From: Atherix ibis
Lineage: Eukaryota > Arthropoda > Insecta > Diptera > Athericidae
Length of the DNA stretch: 64,000 bases
Direction: 5' to 3'
NCBI GenBank assembly: GCA_958298945.1
Contig: OY282609.1
Coordinates: 38,847,212-38,911,211, forward strand
Shown: positions 57,020 to 64,000 of the stretch, one piece after another
Layout of the letters: each line of letters opens with the position of its first letter
Position numbering within the stretch: the first letter of the stretch is position 1
Program-made: the position numbers and the translations under genes
Notes under the pieces: model-generated
What the model saw: the letters and a program-made list of their open reading frames with translations, nothing else
Database searches by the model: none
Told to the model about the DNA's origin: nothing

Positions 57020-57870
57020 TTAATAGTAATTTTATTTAAAGAAAGATATATACAAACATTTAAAAAAAAATTATATCTTGTTATGGTTTTTAAAGAGAAT
57101 GATATTACAAGAGACGAAAAGTAATTTTTCTGGGTGTTGGAATGGGACGGGGAAGATATTACAATCTGGATAAAAATTTTATGAACGTTAGGTTCAACAG
57201 GAGTACGGTCTATAATGACCATACTCAGAGAGTATATATTTCAGCTGGACATGCTTGATGCTAGCTTTATGGGCAGATTGTAAGGCGTTTCGAAATTTGG
57301 GCTATATGTGCTCTCACACCCATTATGAATAGAAAAATCATACCAAAAAATAAAGGCTATAAATCAGACACCCAAAGGTGGTAAGTTTTCCATGGGAGGG
57401 AAAGGGAGAAAAAAAACTGGAATTGACAAAAAAAAATTAAATGGACAATAGAAAAAAAATGCAATGGGGTAGAGGAATAAGAAATGGGAGGGGAGGTGAA
57501 AAGTGGCGAAGATGAAAATGAGTTGACGAGAAAAGAAAAAGAAATACAAAAGAAATTATTTTTCCTAAAAGAAACGAAAATTAAAATAAGAAGAAAGAAA
57601 AAGAATAAATAAAAGAAAGTTCTAAAGAAAATCAAAATAAAATAAAAGAAAAGGAGAAGAAAAGAAAAAAATGGGTGAAGCCGAGGTGGTTGGGTGAGCC
57701 TTAGATGGAAATGCTCTCCCTGCCCTGCCCCAACCGTCCTATGGCACTCTGCGGCCAAAATATATTTGGAGTGCCTCTTTTATAGTCTCGACGATGGTTT
57801 CGTTCTTTTAGCCCATTAGAGTGCAACCGAGCACCTGTAGGGAGAGAGAACCTTGATATTACATTATAAA
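57020..57870 (-). repeat. Pyrimidine-rich dispersed repeat, copy 4 (best preserved)
   Basis: On the - strand: CAGGTGCTCGGTTGCACTCT, GGCACTCCAAATATATTTTG, GGACGGTTGGGGCAGGGCAG, then a C/T tract of about 290 bases (57660-57400). Then follow CCCATGGAAAACTTACCACC, GGGTGTGAGAGCACATATAG, AGCATGTCCAGCTGAAATAT and CTGAGTATGGTCATTATAGA. The 133-codon frame on this strand is an artefact of the tract. Confidence 0.75.
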
Positions 57871-57879
57871 GCTTTTAAT

Positions 57880-58580
57880 GTCGAATAGAAAAAAGAAATA
57901 ACAAATTTTAAATTTCAACAAAAAAATTTACATAATTTTTTTTTATTATATTTTTTTTAGCCTAACTTTTATAAATTTTCTCAGGTAACTAAAAATTGAA
58001 TTTAAAATATAGTTAAATATAAAGTAAAAGAATATAAATTGTGTACCCCTTTTTTCTTTATTTTTTCTTTTTAGTACTAATTTAATAAAGTTACAATGAA
58101 ATCTTTACTTTTTCAGTTCTTATTATAATTCACTCAAATTTTCTACAGAAAAAACAATAACGTTTAAACGACATTACTTCTACAATGATTTAGTAAAATT
58201 TCCCGTTCATCATATTATTTAGTTCATTTAAACAACAGTTTAAAATTTCGTTGTTAATTTTGCTATAAATCACTGTTTTAAATTTTTCCCGTCTTTTTTT
58301 AAATTTTTATTTCCAATATTAAAACCAAACAATGAAAAAAAATTTACAGCATATCTACCCAAATTAACAAAGAAGGAGAGAAGAGGGAAAAAAGAGAGAA
58401 AAGAAGAAGTTAGAGAAAAAGAAAACAGAAAAGAAGAGAAAAACAATTTTTTTTTTTGGGGATTTTAGATTAAACAAAACTATATTTATTTTAAACAAAA
58501 CTAACACAAAAAAAATTAATGGTTTTTCTTCCTTTTGTTCATTTTCTATCTTAACCTGATATCTATACTTAGTTGCTGAT
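57880..58580. other. AT- and purine-rich spacer
   Basis: No gene. An A/G run at 58370-58440 (GAAGGAGAGAAGAGGGAAAA). Confidence 0.5.
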
Positions 58581-58599
58581 ATTTGGTTCTGTTTACATG

Positions 58600-59850
58600 C
58601 TGAACTGATCCGATATCCCGAAAGTGTTTGTTCTGCTTCCTTTCCTCATGATTCTTACGTCCATCGTATGTGCGATCGCGACAATGACCAGAGATGCTGG
58701 TAAGTATTCCCGATGACGATCATCAAATTCACTGAACCACTTCATTTTTCACGTCGAACTCTATCAATTTACTACTAAGTATATTATTGTTGTTTTGTTG
58801 AACTTTTTGTATTTTTATAGCAGACTTTTAAATAGCTAATGTTAGAAATTTATTTTAGATTTATTTGTAGACAGTCTTTTGTTATGCCTGGACACACGAT
58901 TTATTTTCACATTTGTTTTAGTATTAGTAATATGTTTAATTTTAATCGCTTTTTCAGTCCAAAAAGAATGTGATTTATTCTTTAAAACTTTGTACTAAAA
59001 ATCGCACGATCATTTATTTTTTTTATCAAGTATTGGTTTATAATTGTATTTGAAATGGATTTATTAATTAATTTAACACATTTATTTTAAATGCTTGTGT
59101 ACTTTAAAAAAATATGTTTTTGACATTTTAATTTGTTAATAATATAAAATTTGAAAAAATTCTTGTTGTCTATGTTTTACTTTAAAGTTAGGTTTTTTTG
59201 TTAAATTTTTAGCACTTTTAAATTTTTTATAATTTAACAACAAAACTTTAAATAATACAATATTACATTTTCGATACGAAAAATTTATAAGCAAACATAT
59301 CGTTTTTGAATTCAATAAAATCATCAATGGTTTATTACAAACTTGTTGCACGTACTCTAAACTTGTGGTTTTTTTAGTATATATTTGGTAGAAAACCAGT
59401 TTATTTTATAGTATTAACAAAATTAAAATTGTTGAATTTTATAAAAATACAAAAGTTTACTTGAATTTCGTCCGCACAAGAATTTTTTCACATCTTCTAA
59501 TTATAACAAACGCGCACAGCCTAGAAAATTTGAGATAAATTAATCAAGACAAGCACTTTATACCCACTATTACTCTTCACAGCCGATGCCGAATGTTCAC
59601 CATGTTCGCCTTATAGCGTCATGACGCTGACCCATTCGTGTCCATTCGTACGTATGATCATATCACCTGATCGTACTTTTGTATATGCCATTCATTTAAC
59701 GAACCGTCATCGAATCATGACATCTTCTGGCAGTAGTGCTATCCGAGGTAATATACAGATTTCCATACATGGCCTTAGTGGTTTGTGCGCCATCTATTTG
59801 GTAACGACTAAACCATCAATGCCATTGATAAGGCTACCATAACAATATAT
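58600..59850. repeat. Dispersed repeat about 1 kb, copy 2
   Basis: Same orientation as 36290-37330. The 3' third (59580-59840) is more complete here and contains many CATC/TGACG words and ATGCCGAATGTTCACCATGT. No protein recognised. Confidence 0.7.
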
Positions 59851-60410
59851 ATATAAACGAAGTTCAAATGATATTCAAATATTTTTATATAATAATTCAA
59901 GTTCATATCAAATTATGCGATGTGATGTGATTTAGGAGAATAAATGCTTAACTTACCATTGAAATAACTATGAGCATTAGTTTTATTGGCGATACTGCCT
60001 TGTTTTATTGTAAATAGTTTGCATCAAAGTTGATAGTAAAAAAAAACAATAGCAGGCTTTACATGAAAAAAGTGTGATTTAAAATAAAATGCTTACAAAT
60101 CTTATTAGTAATTTAACTGAAAACATCAAAGGTATAGTTTCTGAAAAATAAATGAAAAGAAAAATTTGAAACATCAAAATTTATGAAAAAATTTATTATA
60201 ATAGACATTTTTTTTGAGAGTTGCATTTAGACAATTTTAATATTTCTTGAAATTGCCTAGATGGATAACTTGCCAATAATGAAGACATAAATAATAAAAA
60301 GTAGGTAAGATAAATTTTATTTCTGAGCGTATTATATAATAATTATACTGAAAAGAACATTTCTTTAGATATTTTCATGTCAAATTATTATTATTACTAC
60401 AATTATAATG
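59850..60410. other. AT-rich spacer
   Basis: Nothing recognised. Confidence 0.5.
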
Positions 60411-60472
60411 GTTCAAATTTAGTTGGTAATACATTCACTTCGTCAATTTACCACAGGTTTTCTATGAAGTCT

Positions 60473-60531
60473 TACTTTTCTGTTCTTTTCTTTTCCGATC
60501 TTACTTCGGAAAAGAAAAGAACAGAAAAGTA
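60473..60531. repeat. Perfect 26-bp inverted repeat
   Basis: TACTTTTCTGTTCTTTTCTT... (60473-60498) and its exact complement (60506-60531) surround 7 bases. Confidence 0.95.
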
Positions 60532-60917
60532 GCAATTATTTCCGAAAAATAATTTAAATTGAAAGAAATAAATTATAATATTTCTTCTTGTTTTTTTTTA
60601 ACACAGTAATATATATTTTAAATGTGATGATAATGCATTATTAGTTTAAGAAAAAATATTTTAATGCTATTGTATTACTAAAAAATAGATTTCTTATATT
60701 GAATTTTTAAATAATCAATCCTCCTCTCCCACAAGCACACGATCCTATATTAGCGTTCTAACTTAAGAAATGACCGAGATCATGTTCGCTGTATAAGGGG
60801 AACTCCAGAAATAATTAGCCAAAGAGTACTAATGGGTAGTTTTGGGGCATGGCCAGGGAGAGATATAGCATCTGGTTTCCTCACATCCCAGTCGTCGGTC
60901 TGGTCCATATTTTGCAA

Positions 60918-61086
60918 AAAATAATACTAACAAAAATGCGCGACAAAATTGTGTGTGAATATCTACAAATATAAAACTTCACAATAAAGAAGTTCATTAA
61001 TATGAACTTAATGAACTTTTTTATTGTGAAGTTTTATTTTTGTAAATATCCATACACAATTTGTCGCACTTTTGTTATTATTAAGG
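60918..61086. repeat. Inverted repeat with about 80-bp arms
   Basis: 60918-60999 and 61007-61086 are complementary with about 85-90% identity by eye (ATAAAACTTCACAATAAA.AAGTTCATTA innermost) around a spacer of a few bases. It lies at the 5' edge of the pyrimidine-rich repeat copy 5. Confidence 0.85.
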
Positions 61087-61400
61087 TTTTTTTTCTTCTC
61101 TATTATTTCCCCTCCCTTAGAAAAATTAAAACTTTTGAGTATCTTCATTACCACTGTATGTTTTTTGGCATAATATTTTTTGTTATGGCGGGTGAGAGAG
61201 CACCCCCCCCCCCCCACAATCTCCGCATGAAGTTAATATCACGCATGCAAAGCAATGTAAGATGTTCTCTGAGTGCAGTCATAACATACCGTACACCTGT
61301 TGAACTTAACGTTAGTTTAAAATTCCAAATTTTATTGCTTCCCTTATCCCTATCTAATATCAAGGGAATAATTATAATATTCCCAAAAACATGAAATTTT
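61080..61400 (+). repeat. Pyrimidine-rich dispersed repeat, copy 5 (truncated)
   Basis: Starts inside the C/T tract (TTTTTTTTCTTCTCTATTAT), then GGCATAATATTTTTTGTTAT, GGGTGAGAGAGCACC with a C13 run at 61203-61215, GTTCTCTGAGTGCAGTCATA and GTTGAACTTAACGTT. Confidence 0.7.
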
Positions 61401-61799
61401 CTTAACAGTTAGTGAGAAGCATAGTATGATAGTGAACCGACTGAATCCAGGTAGCAATTTACAATTATAAAGGCATTCATAGCATCGATGGGGGTCGTGG
61501 GTGCAGAGTATGAATTTATGAATTCACCCATTTTAAACGATATTGATATCTTTTAAAATGGGTATTATTTTGATAGTTGTGTCTTTAGTTACTACATTTT
61601 TGTACAAGCGGTAGAAACCAATGTAGTAATATCTGAATAATTTTCTCAGGTATGTTTGCTTTAGTAAAAGTCAACATACATGTTTACTAAAAATGGCTGG
61701 CTGATGCCAACCTATTCAATTTACTATCATGGTCATCAGTGCACATGCTGATGATTATGCAAGATTTCTTACTAAGTCTACATTTGATATATAAATTAC

Positions 61800-62200
61800 T
61801 TTCAAGAGGGCATTCCTTCTATTTATTATCATATAGTACGACTATACGCGTGCTATAGGAAAACTGAGTTTCTTCAATCGGATTTTACTCAGACTAAAGA
61901 TTTCTAGTTTCTAGTGAGATATGATGAAAATATAACTGTTTATACAAATCGCATCAAAAAGTTCTGTAATATCATTTTTCAAAAATAATATATCTCCGTA
62001 CAACTAACGAATAAGTGCAATCCAAGTACTTATCATTCGTGGGATAATTCCTATTATCTTTCCATTGAAGTGCATCGCTACTCACTTCTGATTATATACA
62101 TTCATGCATTATATACCATGAATATTTTGTGCAATAAGATTTTGTATAAATACTCCAGTTTTCGGAATTTAGTCTAATTCTAATTTTCAAACATAGTCTA
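61800..62200 (+). repeat. Dispersed repeat, partner of 31930-32400
   Basis: ATACGCGTGCTATAGGAAAA, GATTTTACTCAG, CTCCGTACAACTAACGAATA and CATCGCTACTCACTTCTGAT match the - strand of 31930-32400. No protein recognised. Confidence 0.7.
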
Positions 62201-62211
62201 ATTATAATACT

Positions 62212-62263
62212 GTACTTTATTTTACAGTATATAGCGCCTGATATACACTGTAAAATAAAGTAC
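62212..62263. repeat. 17-bp inverted repeat
   Basis: GTACTTTATTTTACAGT (62212-62228) and its exact complement (62247-62263) around 18 bases; the predicted hairpin has a GCGCCTG loop. Confidence 0.9.
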
Positions 62264-62584
62264 AAATAAATATATATATATATCATATTATAACGATATG
62301 TATTATTTAAAATGAACATCTCGAAATATTGGTATGTATTATTTAAAATTGGCCAAGTAATGTGGCCTTCAACATTGCCTCTCATGTCAACTTTAATCCC
62401 ATACAGACTAAATTGCCCTAATGCTCAACCTGAGAAGTTTTCTGCCAACAAATAAGACAAATCTTATTCACTACAACATAAAATTAAAAAATCCGAACAT
62501 GGAAGCACATTACATGGCGACCCTGCTAACTACAAATCTGCGAATGTTATATATTAAGGCATACATATGAAGAAAATAAGAAAA

Positions 62585-62877
62585 AGAACATCAACTCCAA
62601 GAAAACTTCAGAAGCTTGAAGGCCAGACTAAAGTCATTTTGCAAAAAAGATATAGTTAAAAAGAATACAACTCAATTACCAGCTATCAATAAACCCGTTT
62701 AGCTAAAGAAGATGAGGAGGGCCAAAGCAGCAGTTCGCTACAGAAAATAACCACCCGAGCTATATAGGCTAATACATATCATGAACAATAGGACATTTAA
62801 AAGCGAAGTACTTGAAAAACTAAAGAGATTGAAGGAAGACTATGCAGACTACAGGTACAGAACAATAATGAAATAAA
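62585..62877 (+). pseudogene. Unrecognised broken coding-like stretch
   Basis: One + strand frame reads EHQLQENFRSLKARLKSFCK, NTTQLPAINKPV, stop, LKKMRRAKAAVRYRK, stop, PPELYRLIHIMNNRTFKSEV and LEKLKRLKEDYADYRYRTIM before a final stop. Charge pattern and heptad-like Leu/Lys spacing look like real protein. I do not recognise the family; a DNA-transposon or host pseudogene piece is possible. Confidence 0.3.
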
Positions 62878-62879
62878 TT

Positions 62880-64000
62880 TAAATTATTTGAATAATCTTC
62901 CTACTTTGCTCACCGAATTATCGAAAATATTATATATAACAAAAATTTTGATATATATTTTTGTGTTCTACATTTGTATGTAGAAGTCCATATATTTTAT
63001 GAACTATTGTTTAATAGTTTTAACCATTATTTATAAAAAACGCGCAATTTTTGCTCATGGCTAGCATGGAGAAGCGGAAATTATACGAACATATACATGA
63101 TTTAATTCTGTGTACTCATAGATATATTACATATAACGCCGTTTATGTTGTTTGTTGCGAGCTCGTCATTTGCGGGTCGTTTATTTTGATATTTGTAAAT
63201 TTCTATATTTACTTTATCCCTACATATTAATTTGTTCGTTTTTATTTTATACATAGTAATTTTTAAAAAAAATTTATGACATAAAATACTTTATACATTC
63301 AAAGTAAGATAACCTGACAATATGGTCATTGGCTGGAATGGTGTAATCGCCTCAAATATAGGATCATTTTAGACAACAAACTCGAAACAGTACTCGAATA
63401 CAAATTTTATAGGCGATAAACTCGAACACACAACTCGAATGAAATTGTTTACTCGAGCTCAGTGTTCGACCGTGAACATGATTGCAATTTTTGATACGGC
63501 GAAGTTTCATTTGTGTGAATAACATTTGTGGTAGTAGTATGAATTGCCTGTCGAAAATATTGGGCACAGATTTATCAAAGCAAACGTTAGCACAACCGTT
63601 TACGAAGATATCTGTCAGCCACATAAAAAAAAGCTGGTCTGAAATTCACTGCCACTTGGCCACACAATGATGTGGTTTTCATCACAAACAAAAATTAATT
63701 TGGTTAGCCGAGTTTTTTTCACGCTCATCCCGACGTAGTCCTTTTTAGACTGTTGTTGCAGAGTCTTCGACATCCTCTAAGACTGGGTTCTCCGGTGGAT
63801 GTATATTGTAAGGCGGCTAAGAAGATACTCTCTCTTTGAATATAAATTATGCTAATAAGAAATTTAAAATTGGGCAAGAGTTTTAAGATTTGTGAATGAA
63901 AACCGAAAACAAAATAGAAATAAACAATAGAAATTTACTTAAAAAAAAAGCATGATATTATAATCAGTAAAGCAAATTTACACTAAATTATTTACTGCGG
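62880..64000. other. Right-edge spacer
   Basis: AT-rich, with a less AT-rich island at 63360-63800 that has open frames on both strands (for example + 63482-63670, - 63624-63364). I recognise none of them. Confidence 0.4.

Noticed and set aside
57357..57758. 133-codon - strand open frame rich in F and L
   Set aside because: It is the translation of a pyrimidine tract conserved only in composition between repeat copies; the frame is not conserved at 28.7, 31.3 or 61.1 kb.
1..64000. Endogenous virus, CRISPR-like array or bacterial gene transfer
   Set aside because: No capsid or envelope-like genes beyond retrotransposon gag, no regularly spaced repeats, and no intron-free bacterial-style genes were seen.

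Overview
The window looks like a strongly AT-rich insect nuclear genome segment. The evidence is two intron-containing animal genes (spire and La) and arthropod-type transposable elements: Copia elements with the initiator-methionine-tRNA-type primer site GGTTATGGGCCCAG, plus Jockey, R1-like, Harbinger, Helitron and mariner relatives. A hymenopteran would fit the style of the spire and La proteins, but that is a weak inference. Nothing in the window looks prokaryotic, and I see no CRISPR array or operon.

Layout: 0-9 kb is a nest of three retroelements. A + strand Gypsy (gag, protease, then RT at 8.4-8.8 kb) is interrupted by a - strand Jockey, which is itself split by a - strand Copia flanked by a perfect 5-bp duplication. 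A dead Helitron N-terminal region lies at 10.8-12.0 kb. From 13.6 to 21.5 kb are the 3' exons of spire (+ strand), with a second dead Copia (-) inside a 4-kb intron. 23-29 kb holds fragments of an R1-like RT, a mariner transposase tail, a Helitron-type helicase tail, an R1-like ORF1 and a Gypsy integrase. 28.7-33.6 kb holds copies of a pyrimidine-rich dispersed repeat and another R1-like tail. 34.0-36.0 kb is a Harbinger transposon next to a MITE with related ends. 37.9-42.2 kb is the best preserved retroelement, a + strand Copia with a few lesions, followed by a Gypsy integrase tail. 44-45.2 kb is the complete two-exon La gene (-). 45.7-46.4 kb is a cluster of Harbinger-derived MITEs. 49.4-56.7 kb holds two related dead Gypsy copies (-); the second was hit twice by the same R1-like element (+). 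The rest is repeats and AT-rich spacer.

Only spire (actin nucleation, C-terminal half only) and La (RNA polymerase III transcript chaperone) look like functional host genes. They are unrelated to each other, and everything else recognisable is transposon debris. I found no convincing new multi-gene system. The most unusual features are the nested insertions with readable junctions, a Copia whose LTRs end in TA...TA, a filled and unfilled site pair for an R1-like insertion, and an unusual number of short-spacer inverted duplications, one of which clearly formed inside an already inserted Helitron reading frame.
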